Positions 1 through 5,166 of a DNA stretch of 6,939 bases are shown here, piece by piece. Both the position numbers and the translations under genes were made by a program. The notes below the pieces were generated by a model. It ran no database searches. It was given only the letters and a program-made list of their open reading frames with translations, and was not told where the DNA came from. Each line of letters begins with the position of its first letter. Positions within the stretch are counted from its first letter, which is position 1. This stretch comes from an uncultured Erysipelotrichaceae bacterium (GTDB lineage Bacteria; Bacillota_I; Bacilli_A; Erysipelotrichales; Erysipelotrichaceae): contig CADBPK010000209.1 in NCBI GenBank assembly GCA_902796465.1, positions 1-6,939 on the forward strand. Reading direction: 5' to 3'.

Positions 1-594
1 ATCCTGATGTTTTCCGTCAATGCCGGCTATGACTGCGGCCAGGGCCAGTATGCCTACGGGGAAACGGAGGAGCGGGAAGCGATCTACCGCAGATGCGAAA
101 AGGAAGGCATCGGCATCACTGTCATGAAGCCTTTCTCCGACGGACAGCTTCTCGATGCGAAGACATCCCCTTTCCACAAAGCACTTACCATACACCAGTG
201 TCTGAAATATGTTCTGGACAGACCCGGTATCCTCACCGCTCTGTGCGGCGCGCAAAATGTAAAACAGGTCGAAGATCTGCTGGATTATTACAGCAAGACA
301 GAAGAAGAACTGGACTACTCCGTCATCTCTTCGTTTGAACCGATCCGCACCAGGGGCAGATGCGTCTACTGCAATCACTGCCGTCCCTGCCCGGTTGGAA
401 TCGATATCGGACTGGTCAATAAATACTATGATCTCGCCCTGTCCGGGGATGAACTGGCAGTTGAGCACTACAAAACACTTGAAATCAACGCATCCGACTG
501 CATCCAGTGCGGTCACTGCGACTCCCGCTGTCCGTTCTCTGTCCATCAGAGCGCGCGGATGCAGGAGATCAGGGACTACATGGACAGGCAGTAA
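1..594 (+). CDS. Aldo/keto reductase with C-terminal 4Fe-4S ferredoxin domain (3' part)
   Basis: The reading frame is open from base 1 to the TAA at 592-594 (197 codons seen), so the 5' end lies outside the window. The first part (GITVMKPF, then a PGI...LCGAQNVKQVEDLL stretch) matches the last strands and helices of the aldo/keto reductase barrel, including the region that closes over NADP(H). The tail carries two cysteine clusters: C-x2-C-x2-C-x2-CP with codons at 361, 370, 379 and 388, and C-x2-C-x2-C-x3-CP at 499, 508, 517 and 529. This is the pattern of two 4Fe-4S clusters in the 'predicted oxidoreductase, aldo/keto reductase plus ferredoxin domain' family common in anaerobes. It is probably a cytoplasmic NAD(P)H-linked redox enzyme; the substrate is unknown. 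The catalytic Asp/Tyr/Lys/His residues would be in the missing N-terminal half. No clear Rho-independent terminator follows it. Confidence 0.9.
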   Translation: MLMFSVNAGYDCGQGQYAYGETEEREAIYRRCEKEGIGITVMKPFSDGQLLDAKTSPFHKALTIHQCLKYVLDRPGILTALCGAQNVKQVEDLLDYYSKTEEELDYSVISSFEPIRTRGRCVYCNHCRPCPVGIDIGLVNKYYDLALSGDELAVEHYKTLEINASDCIQCGHCDSRCPFSVHQSARMQEIRDYMDRQ

Positions 595-614
595 CAGGAT
601 CCCTTTTTCAGAAA

Positions 615-642
615 TTGTGCAAATGTAACATATTGATATGAT
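615..642 (+). promoter_or_regulatory. Probable pfkA promoter (extended -10)
   Basis: A TATGAT -10 box (637-642, 5/6 to consensus) is preceded by TGA at 634-636, giving an extended -10 (TGn). The best -35 is TTGTGC at 615-620 with a 16-bp spacer (3/6 match, weak, but an extended -10 can compensate). Transcription would start near 649, leaving a leader of about 65 nt before the ATG at 716. A second TATGAT at 671-676 lacks a good -35. The gap of 121 nt to the preceding gene also supports separate transcription of pfkA. Confidence 0.5.
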
Positions 643-715
643 TCTTTCGCACAAATGCACCTTTTTACGTTATGATTATGAGTAAGAAAAGGCGCATAAA
701 GCGAAAGGTATAATT

Positions 716-1711
716 ATGGTTAAAATGATTCAAAGAATCGGTGTCCTGACCAGCGGCGGCGACGCTCCCGGCATGAACGCAGCAGTAAGAGCCGTAGTCA
801 GAACAGCACACTCACTCGGCATTGAATGCATCGGTATCCGCAGAGGCTGGCAGGGTCTGATCAACAGTGACTTTGTCGTTCTCACAGCAGACTCCGTAAG
901 CCGTATTCTTTCCAGAGGCGGCACGATCCTCTACACCGCAAGAAGTGAAGACTTCATGACGGAAAAAGGAAGAGAAAAAGCAGTCGCTACCTGCAAGATG
1001 CTCGGCATCGACGCTGTTGTCGCCATCGGCGGTGACGGCACATTCAGAGGCGCTCTTGAACTCTCCAGACTGGGTGTTCCTGTTGTAGGTATCCCGGCAA
1101 CGATCGATAATGATATCGGATGCTCCAACTACACGATCGGATTTGACAGCGCGTGCAACACCGCGATCGACTGCATCGACAAACTGCGTGACACCATGCA
1201 GTCACATGAAAGATGCTCTGTCGTTGAAGTCATGGGCAGAAACGCCGGCTTCCTGGCACTGTATGTCGGTATCGCCGTAGGCGCTACAGCCGTACTGATC
1301 CCGGAAAGAGACCTGGATATCGAAAACGACCTGATCCGCCGGATCCAGAACGCAAGACTTGCCGGACATACACACTTCATGATCATCGTTGCGGAAGGTG
1401 TAGGCAATGCCTATGACATCGCAAAGGTCATCAAGGACGGTGTCGGCATCGATCCGCGTGTAACCGTCCTCGGCCATATCCAGAGAGGCGGCTCCCCGAA
1501 TGCGCGTGACCGTGAAACAGCTACACGTATGGGCTATTTCGCAGTCAATGCCCTGGCACAGGGACGCTACAACTGCATTATCGGCACAAAGGAAGGCTCC
1601 ATTAAGGAGATCCCGATCGAAGAAGCCCTCACAATGAAAAAGAATCTGCAGATGGACCGCTACAGCATTCTTGAAACAATGGGCATCGACAATTCCAAGA
1701 TCATCAAATAA
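716..1711 (+). CDS. pfkA: ATP-dependent 6-phosphofructokinase
   Basis: This enzyme phosphorylates fructose 6-phosphate to fructose 1,6-bisphosphate using ATP, the committed step of glycolysis, as a cytoplasmic homotetramer. The product is 331 aa, against about 320 for E. coli PfkA. Visible motifs are TSGGDAPGMN (12-21), ARSEDF with the ATP-site Arg76, GGDGT (105-109), PATIDNDI (127-134) with Thr129, catalytic Asp131 and Asp133, MGRNAG, and GHIQRGGSP with His254 and Arg257 for the sugar phosphate. Gly108 (E. coli Gly104) is the ATP-type residue; PPi-dependent enzymes carry Asp there. Position 128 (E. coli Gly124) is Ala, not the Lys of PPi enzymes. The start at 716 is chosen because AAAGG (704-708) lies 7 nt upstream; an ATG at 725 is possible. 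Arginine is mostly AGA, unlike in the neighbouring genes, which fits high expression. It has its own promoter and terminator, so it is probably monocistronic. Confidence 0.97.
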   Translation: MVKMIQRIGVLTSGGDAPGMNAAVRAVVRTAHSLGIECIGIRRGWQGLINSDFVVLTADSVSRILSRGGTILYTARSEDFMTEKGREKAVATCKMLGIDAVVAIGGDGTFRGALELSRLGVPVVGIPATIDNDIGCSNYTIGFDSACNTAIDCIDKLRDTMQSHERCSVVEVMGRNAGFLALYVGIAVGATAVLIPERDLDIENDLIRRIQNARLAGHTHFMIIVAEGVGNAYDIAKVIKDGVGIDPRVTVLGHIQRGGSPNARDRETATRMGYFAVNALAQGRYNCIIGTKEGSIKEIPIEEALTMKKNLQMDRYSILETMGIDNSKIIK

Positions 1712-1735
1712 TTACATATTTCCAGAAAAAGCGAA

Positions 1736-1762
1736 GGAAGCACTCATGTGCTTCCTTTTTTT
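1736..1762 (+). terminator. Rho-independent terminator of pfkA
   Basis: GGAAGCAC (1736-1743), a TCAT loop (1744-1747) and GTGCTTCC (1748-1755) form a perfect 8-bp stem followed by seven T (1756-1762). AA at 1734-1735 can extend the stem against the first two T. It starts 25 nt after the pfkA stop and ends one base before the stop codon of the converging acetyltransferase gene. On the minus strand the run after the stem is TTCGCTTTTT, so weak termination in that direction is possible. Confidence 0.93.
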
Positions 1763-1763
1763 G

Positions 1764-2420
1764 TTATTTCCCGATATACCGGCTGCGGATCTCCTCCGGG
1801 ATCTCTCTGCCGCCCTCGTAGTACAGGTCATCCTGTTCCGTGATCTTCCGGATGACCCTGGCCGGTGTTCCCAGCGCCAGGCAGTCTGCCGGGATATCCT
1901 TCGTGACCACACTGCCGGCACCGATAACGGAATTGTCGCCGATCGTCACGCCCGCAAGGACAATGACCCCTGCCCCGAGCCATACATTCTTCCCGATATG
2001 CACGGGCTTGTTGTACTGCAGTCCGTTCCGCCGCAGGTCGGGACATATGGGATGTTCCGCCGTGCTGATGCATACGTTCGGAGCCAGCAGGGTATTGTCG
2101 CCGATGATGATGTCGGCGTCATCCACGAATGTACAGCCGAAATTGAAGAAAACATTTTTCCCGACATGCACATTCTTCAGACCCCAGTTGGCGTAGACCG
2201 GCGGAATGATATACAGCCCTTCCCCGTATGTGCCCATGATCTCCTTCAGCATCTCTTTCCTCTGCGCGAGTCCTTCCGGCGTATCATCGCTGCGGTTGAA
2301 TTCGTTCAGCTTCTGCACGAGGGTATGCTGGTAGGAAAGCAGTTCGTCATCCAGTGAATTGTATAATGTACCGTCATTCAGTGTTTCCTTAAAGGCTTTC
2401 AGTTTTTCTTCTGTGATCAT
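1764..2420 (-). CDS. Maltose/galactoside-type O-acetyltransferase (left-handed beta-helix)
   Basis: This gene encodes 218 aa. The LacA/Maa family transfers acetyl from acetyl-CoA to a sugar or related hydroxyl in the cytoplasm as a trimer. Residues 1 to about 60 form the helical N-terminal cap seen in maltose acetyltransferases. From about 70 to 190 come hexapeptide repeats (VHVGKNV, IIIGDNT, VHIGKNV, VTIGDNS, SVIGAGS). Active-site features are N93 in FFNFG, His123 in STAEHP (LacA His115), the DLRRNG loop (128-133), Trp147 in KNVWLGA (LacA Trp139), and the CoA-side KDIPADCLALGTPARVIR. The true acceptor cannot be told from sequence. The start ATG overlaps the stop of the upstream TetR gene by one base (TAATG), and its ribosome site AGGAGAAAG lies inside the last TetR codons, so translation is probably coupled. 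No clear minus-strand terminator of its own is seen except the shared hairpin at 1736-1755. Confidence 0.9.
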   Translation of the reverse strand: MITEEKLKAFKETLNDGTLYNSLDDELLSYQHTLVQKLNEFNRSDDTPEGLAQRKEMLKEIMGTYGEGLYIIPPVYANWGLKNVHVGKNVFFNFGCTFVDDADIIIGDNTLLAPNVCISTAEHPICPDLRRNGLQYNKPVHIGKNVWLGAGVIVLAGVTIGDNSVIGAGSVVTKDIPADCLALGTPARVIRKITEQDDLYYEGGREIPEEIRSRYIGK

Positions 2421-2986
2421 TATGATTCTTTCTCCTGTGTCATGTTCTCTGTCTGGGGATGGTTGAAGAGCCTGTAGATCATGAGCGCCACATTATGCGC
2501 GCTTTCCTTCTTTCCGTCTTCTTCCCATTTCAGGAAAGAATTCAGCAGTCCCCCTGCGTATGCGTAGAGTTCATACATGTGCTGTTTTTTCCTCGGCAGG
2601 ATATTCTTCATCATATACTCATTGACCGCGTCGATCAGTATGGTATAAAGACCGCTCCGGTTGAGGATCAGGAAATACCGGGCATACCTGTCGAAGTAAT
2701 TCAGGGAAAATTCAATATGTTCCAGACGCATGAACACATCCGGATCATTCGTCTCTCCACCTTCGATCATATATCCCGTCACGATGATATTCAGATAATC
2801 GCACAGGGCATCATACAGATTCTCGTAGTACCGGTAGAAGGACATCCGGGATACACCTGCTTTCCGTATCACATCCGTTACCCGGATCTCGGAAAACTCC
2901 TTTTCTTCCAGTTCATCCAGGATGGCATCCCCGATCGCCATCCGTGTCGTTACCGTACGCTTGTTCAGTTCTTTTTTGATTTTCAT
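2420..2986 (-). CDS. TetR/AcrR-family transcriptional regulator
   Basis: This gene encodes 188 aa. The N-terminal DNA-binding domain is clear: a helix at about 16-29, then FSEIRVTDVIRKAGVSRMSF (31-50) running into YRYYENLYDAL, the typical TetR helix-turn-helix with the aromatic YRYY end. The rest (about 65-175) is helical and has a LLNSFLKWEEDGKKES segment (147-162) resembling the C-terminal domain of DhaS-like TetR proteins. The ligand is unknown. The gene leads a two-gene unit with the acetyltransferase (1-nt overlap) and diverges from degV; palindromes at 3007-3028 and 2987-3001 sit between its promoter and start, so autorepression is likely. The start at 2986 is the first ATG and leaves the usual short lead-in before the HTH. 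It has only a poor Shine-Dalgarno (GGAAAAG about 12 nt upstream), unlike every other gene here. A start at Met16 would clip the first helix. Confidence 0.9.
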   Translation of the reverse strand: MKIKKELNKRTVTTRMAIGDAILDELEEKEFSEIRVTDVIRKAGVSRMSFYRYYENLYDALCDYLNIIVTGYMIEGGETNDPDVFMRLEHIEFSLNYFDRYARYFLILNRSGLYTILIDAVNEYMMKNILPRKKQHMYELYAYAGGLLNSFLKWEEDGKKESAHNVALMIYRLFNHPQTENMTQEKES

Positions 2987-3001
2987 AAAAGTTACACTTT
3001 T
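2987..3001. promoter_or_regulatory. Palindrome AAAAGT-TAC-ACTTTT touching the tetR start codon
   Basis: AAAAGT (2987-2992) and ACTTTT (2996-3001) are a perfect 6-bp inverted repeat around TAC. It lies directly upstream of the tetR ATG, where the ribosome site would be. It shares the GTTACA core with the larger palindrome 20 bp away, so it could be a second, weaker operator half. As mRNA the hairpin would be short and AU-rich, so a DNA role is more likely than an RNA role. Confidence 0.4.
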
Positions 3002-3006
3002 CCGGC

Positions 3007-3028
3007 TTTTGTAAGATGTGTTACAAAA
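3007..3028. promoter_or_regulatory. Probable TetR operator between tetR and degV
   Basis: TTTTGTAA (3007-3014) and TTACAAAA (3021-3028) are perfect 8-bp inverted repeats with a 6-bp spacer, GATGTG. The size and symmetry fit a TetR-dimer operator. It lies just downstream of the predicted start of tetR transcription (near 3037) and upstream of or overlapping the -35 area of a possible degV promoter, so a bound dimer could block tetR and affect degV. The assignment to the adjacent TetR protein is inferred from position. Confidence 0.6.
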
Positions 3029-3046
3029 TCGCCTGTTTTGTATATT
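3018..3046 (+). promoter_or_regulatory. Possible degV promoter
   Basis: TATATT (3041-3046, 5/6) could be a -10; the -35 region falls around GTGTTACA (3018-3025), which overlaps the right arm of the operator palindrome. The -35 match is poor at standard spacing. An alternative -10, TACAAT (3068-3073), would start transcription almost at the ribosome site and also overlaps the -35 of the opposing tetR promoter. Which one is used cannot be decided by eye. Confidence 0.3.
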
Positions 3047-3072
3047 TTAGCACACAGCGAAACTGCATACAA
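3044..3072 (-). promoter_or_regulatory. Probable tetR-acetyltransferase promoter (extended -10)
   Basis: Read on the minus strand: TTGTAT (-35, plus coordinates 3067-3072), a 17-bp spacer, and TAAAAT (-10, 3044-3049) preceded by TGC, an extended -10. The predicted start is near 3037, giving a leader of about 50 nt that contains the 3007-3028 palindrome and the one at 2987-3001. The -35 matches 3/6 and the -10 matches 5/6. Confidence 0.5.
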
Positions 3073-3084
3073 TTTCCGTAGCCG

Positions 3085-3092
3085 AAAGGAGG
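3085..3092 (+). promoter_or_regulatory. degV ribosome binding site
   Basis: AAAGGAGG, a near-perfect Shine-Dalgarno, lies 8 nt before the ATG at 3101. It settles the degV start: the frame stays open far upstream (to about 2459), but that part is antisense to tetR and has no comparable site. Confidence 0.85.
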
Positions 3093-3100
3093 CGCATTCT

Positions 3101-3928
3101 ATGAGAATTATCGCAGATTCATCCTGTGATCTATATACGCTGGACTGGCCGGATTTCCGTACTGTCCCGCTTACCATTTATACAGATGAAAGAAGTTTTA
3201 CCGATTCCGAATCGCTCGATATCAAGGATATGCTGGATTATCTGGCCGGATATAAGGGACGCTCCTATACGTCATGTCCGTCCGTGGATGCCTGGCTCGA
3301 ATCCTTTGACGGTGCAGATGAGATCTTTGTCGTAACGGTCACGAGCGCGCTGTCCGGATCCTACAACAGCGCATCCGCAGCCGCAAATCTCTATAAAGAG
3401 GATCATCCGGATGTGAAGATCTCCGTCATCTATTCCCTTTCCACCGGTGCCGAGGAAGTCCTTCTGCTTCTGAAGCTGAAAGAATATCTTGCCGGAGGTG
3501 ATTCCTTTGAAGACGCTGACCGGAAGATCCGCGATTATCTGAAACATTCACGTCTCTTCTTCTCGTTCTTCTCCCTGCATAACCTGAGCCAGAACGGCCG
3601 TGTAAACAAGGCTGCCGCAGCCGCGCTCTGCCTGCTCAATATCGCCGTTACAGGTACAGCCAATGAAGAAGGCAAGATCAGCGTTACCGGCAAAGCCAGG
3701 GGCGAAAAGAAATCCGTCCATGCCCTGTTTGATGAAGTCAGGAAAGCAGGATACAAAGGCGGCCGTGCCATTATCACCCATGTGGAAAATGAAAAGTCGG
3801 CGGAAAACCTGAAACAGGAGATCCTGAAGGAATATCCGGATGCGGATCTCAGGATCTATCCGGCACGCGGTCTCTGCAGTTACTATATGGAACGCAGGGG
3901 CGTCGTCATCAGCTGCGAAGCTGCCTGA
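3101..3928 (+). CDS. DegV family fatty-acid-binding protein
   Basis: This gene encodes 275 aa, the usual DegV length. DegV (FakB-like) proteins hold one fatty acid in a deep pocket; in Bacillota FakB proteins present it to the kinase FakA for phosphorylation and use in phospholipid synthesis, but many paralogues have no proven role. Motifs are IADSSCDL (4-11), the TSCPS segment (57-61, usually TSQPS) and SALSGSYNSA (82-91), both of which line the carboxylate site, SLSTGAEE (112-119), and HNLSQNGRV (160-168, usually LENLKKGGR). The C-terminal loop is unusual: instead of the common G-x-H-x-GPG signature it reads ARGLCSYYMERRG (255-267), a variant I associate with some clostridial DegV proteins. 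The neighbouring TetR gene is divergent, so control by that regulator is possible. No fakA is in the window, so the fatty-acid kinase partnership is unproven. Confidence 0.9.
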   Translation: MRIIADSSCDLYTLDWPDFRTVPLTIYTDERSFTDSESLDIKDMLDYLAGYKGRSYTSCPSVDAWLESFDGADEIFVVTVTSALSGSYNSASAAANLYKEDHPDVKISVIYSLSTGAEEVLLLLKLKEYLAGGDSFEDADRKIRDYLKHSRLFFSFFSLHNLSQNGRVNKAAAAALCLLNIAVTGTANEEGKISVTGKARGEKKSVHALFDEVRKAGYKGGRAIITHVENEKSAENLKQEILKEYPDADLRIYPARGLCSYYMERRGVVISCEAA

Positions 3929-3938
3929 ATAAACAAAG

Positions 3939-3965
3939 AGGATATGGTGTGAACCATATCCTTTT
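3939..3965. terminator. Terminator shared by degV (+) and the CHR operon (-)
   Basis: GGATATGGT (3940-3948), loop GTGA, and ACCATATCC (3953-3961) form a perfect 9-bp stem, extendable by A3939-T3962, followed by TTTT on the plus strand. On the minus strand the stem is followed by TCTTTGTTTATT, a broken U-tract, so it may work both ways. It sits 11 nt after the degV stop and its tail overlaps the stop codon of the converging CHR gene. The core stem is the same as in the terminator at 5138-5155. Confidence 0.8.
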
Positions 3966-4533
3966 AAAATCCGAATGCGACGCCGCAAACCGCAGCGATC
4001 AGGATGATGAAGATCGGGTGGGTCTTGTCCTTCCATTTGTAGAAAGCAAGAAGCACCGCAAACAGGAATACTTCCTTCCAGCGGAATATATCCATGAAGT
4101 CCGTGCCCGGCTGGAACGCGTTTGGGCTCAGGAGGGATGTAACATAAATACCTAATACGGCGGAAAGGATGAAGCCGACGACGGCCGGTCTAAGTCCTTC
4201 AAATACGCCTTTGACGATTTTGGAATCCCGGAATTTCTCCAGCATTCCCGCAATGATGAAGATGACGATGATGGATGGCGCTACCAGGGACAGCGTTGCG
4301 GCAACACCGCCGAAGAAACCGAACATATGGTTGCCGATATATGTCGCCATATTGATCCCGATGGGACCCGGCGTGCTTTCCGATACAGCGATCATCGTCG
4401 AAAGATCCTGTACCGTAAACCAACCGTACTTTGCGCTCATTTCCTGCAGAAAAGGAACTGTTGCCAGCCCGCCGCCTACCGCGAAGAGACCGGTCTTGAA
4501 GAATTCCCAGCACATCAGAAAGAAAGTACTCAT
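3964..4533 (-). CDS. Short CHR (chromate transporter family) subunit, second gene
   Basis: This gene encodes 189 aa, a single CHR domain, half the size of full-length ChrA. It is an inner-membrane protein with about six hydrophobic segments. CHR signatures are FAVGGGLATVPFLQEM (17-32), SESTPGPIGINMATYIG (51-67) and FFGGVAATLSLVAPS (73-87). The start at 4533 is chosen because AAGGAGG lies 7 nt upstream on the minus strand and the ATG overlaps the TGA of the preceding gene (ATGA, 4530-4533); a longer open frame up to 4668 is just shadow of that gene. Short CHR genes usually come as such tandem pairs whose products form one heterodimeric transporter with opposite membrane topologies. Family members expel chromate, but in a probable anaerobe the natural ion is uncertain. 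Residues 100-125 (SKIVKGVFEGLRPAVVGFI) mark the second half of the domain. Confidence 0.9.
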   Translation of the reverse strand: MSTFFLMCWEFFKTGLFAVGGGLATVPFLQEMSAKYGWFTVQDLSTMIAVSESTPGPIGINMATYIGNHMFGFFGGVAATLSLVAPSIIVIFIIAGMLEKFRDSKIVKGVFEGLRPAVVGFILSAVLGIYVTSLLSPNAFQPGTDFMDIFRWKEVFLFAVLLAFYKWKDKTHPIFIILIAAVCGVAFGF

Positions 4534-5081
4534 TCTTCCGCCTCCTTCCCCTGTCTCGTAAGAAAGAGAACATAGCCGGCAATGCCTGCCAGGATCACAA
4601 GGATCACGGTCGAAAGATCTGTCAGCCTTTTCAATGCGAACGCGGCCGCGAAAATCAGGAATGTCCACGGATCTTTAACGCCCTTTTTCAGCAGTTTCTC
4701 CACCGCCACAAACATCAGGACGCATACCGCTACCTGGATTCCCTGCAGGGCATGCTGGACGACTTCCAGCTGCGAGAAATTGGAGATCAGCGTCGTGATC
4801 AGGGTAATGATGATCAGCGACGGGGAAACGACTCCGAGCGTGGCAACAATGCCGCCGAGGTATCCTTTGACCTTGTAGCCGACAAATGTCGCCGTGTTGA
4901 CAGCGATGATGCCGGGCGTGCACTGGCCGATCGCGTAGTAGTCCATGACTTCGTCTTCGGTCGCCCATTTGTATTTCTCGATGACTTCCTTCTGGATCAT
5001 CGGCAGCATCGCGTATCCGCCGCCGAATGTAAACAGCCCCATTTTGAACCAGGCTGTGAATAGATCAAGATATATTTTCAT
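4530..5081 (-). CDS. Short CHR (chromate transporter family) subunit, first gene
   Basis: This gene encodes 183 aa, the partner of the downstream CHR gene and a similarly sized, diverged copy. It is a membrane protein with about six hydrophobic segments. Signatures are FTFGGGYAMLPMIQKEV (17-33), IGQCTPGIIAVNTATFVGYK (51-70) and LGGIVATLGVVSPS (75-88). Compared with the second gene it has QCTPG in place of ESTPG, a typical difference between the two members of a pair. The ribosome site is modest (GCAGG, 7 nt before the ATG), so the strong site in front of the second gene plus the ATGA overlap may balance the two subunits. It has its own promoter at 5102-5129 and is separated from the upstream membrane-protein gene by a terminator. 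Transport of chromate is known for the family; here it is only a prediction. Confidence 0.9.
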   Translation of the reverse strand: MKIYLDLFTAWFKMGLFTFGGGYAMLPMIQKEVIEKYKWATEDEVMDYYAIGQCTPGIIAVNTATFVGYKVKGYLGGIVATLGVVSPSLIIITLITTLISNFSQLEVVQHALQGIQVAVCVLMFVAVEKLLKKGVKDPWTFLIFAAAFALKRLTDLSTVILVILAGIAGYVLFLTRQGKEAEE

Positions 5082-5101
5082 ATTGATACCTGCCGCTTCC
5101 T

Positions 5102-5129
5102 ATCATAACACCCGGTGCGGAACTGTGCA
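5102..5129 (-). promoter_or_regulatory. Probable promoter of the CHR operon (extended -10)
   Basis: Read on the minus strand: TGCACA (-35, plus coordinates 5124-5129, 4/6), a 16-bp spacer, and TATGAT (-10, 5102-5107, 5/6) preceded by TGT, an extended -10. Transcription would start near 5095, giving a very short leader of about 14 nt before the ATG at 5081. Its position immediately after the upstream gene's terminator fits. Confidence 0.5.
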
Positions 5130-5130
5130 G

Positions 5131-5155
5131 AAAAAAAGATATGGTTTCCCATATC
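5131..5155 (-). terminator. Rho-independent terminator of the YhhN-type gene
   Basis: On the minus strand GATATGG, a GAAA tetraloop and CCATATC (5155 to 5138) form a perfect 7-bp stem followed directly by seven T (plus-strand A at 5131-5137). It begins 11 nt after the stop of the upstream minus-strand gene and separates it from the CHR operon. Confidence 0.92.
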
Positions 5156-5166
5156 GCTGTTTTGGT

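Noticed and set aside
595..614. Possible terminator of the aldo/keto reductase gene (GGATCCCTTTTT)
   Set aside because: A T-run is present but there is no stable stem before it beyond the 6-bp GGATCC palindrome.
660..692. Imperfect hairpin CCTTTTTAC / GTAAGAAAAGG in the pfkA leader as a possible riboswitch or attenuator
   Set aside because: The arms need a 2-nt bulge, are AU-rich, and there is no competing stem or U-tract; it does not resemble any riboswitch class I know.
1671..2357. 228-codon plus-strand frame across the end of pfkA and the acetyltransferase gene
   Set aside because: It reads antisense to a clear acetyltransferase, has no ribosome site, and would cross the pfkA terminator.
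2459..3100. Open frame extending degV upstream to about 2459, which would give a 489-residue protein
   Set aside because: This part is antisense to the TetR gene, shows no protein-family features, and the strong AAAGGAGG at 3085-3092 fixes the start at 3101.
4534..4668. Longer N-terminus for the second CHR gene (start at 4668)
   Set aside because: The added residues overlap the first CHR gene and are not CHR-like; AAGGAGG and the ATGA overlap place the start at 4533.
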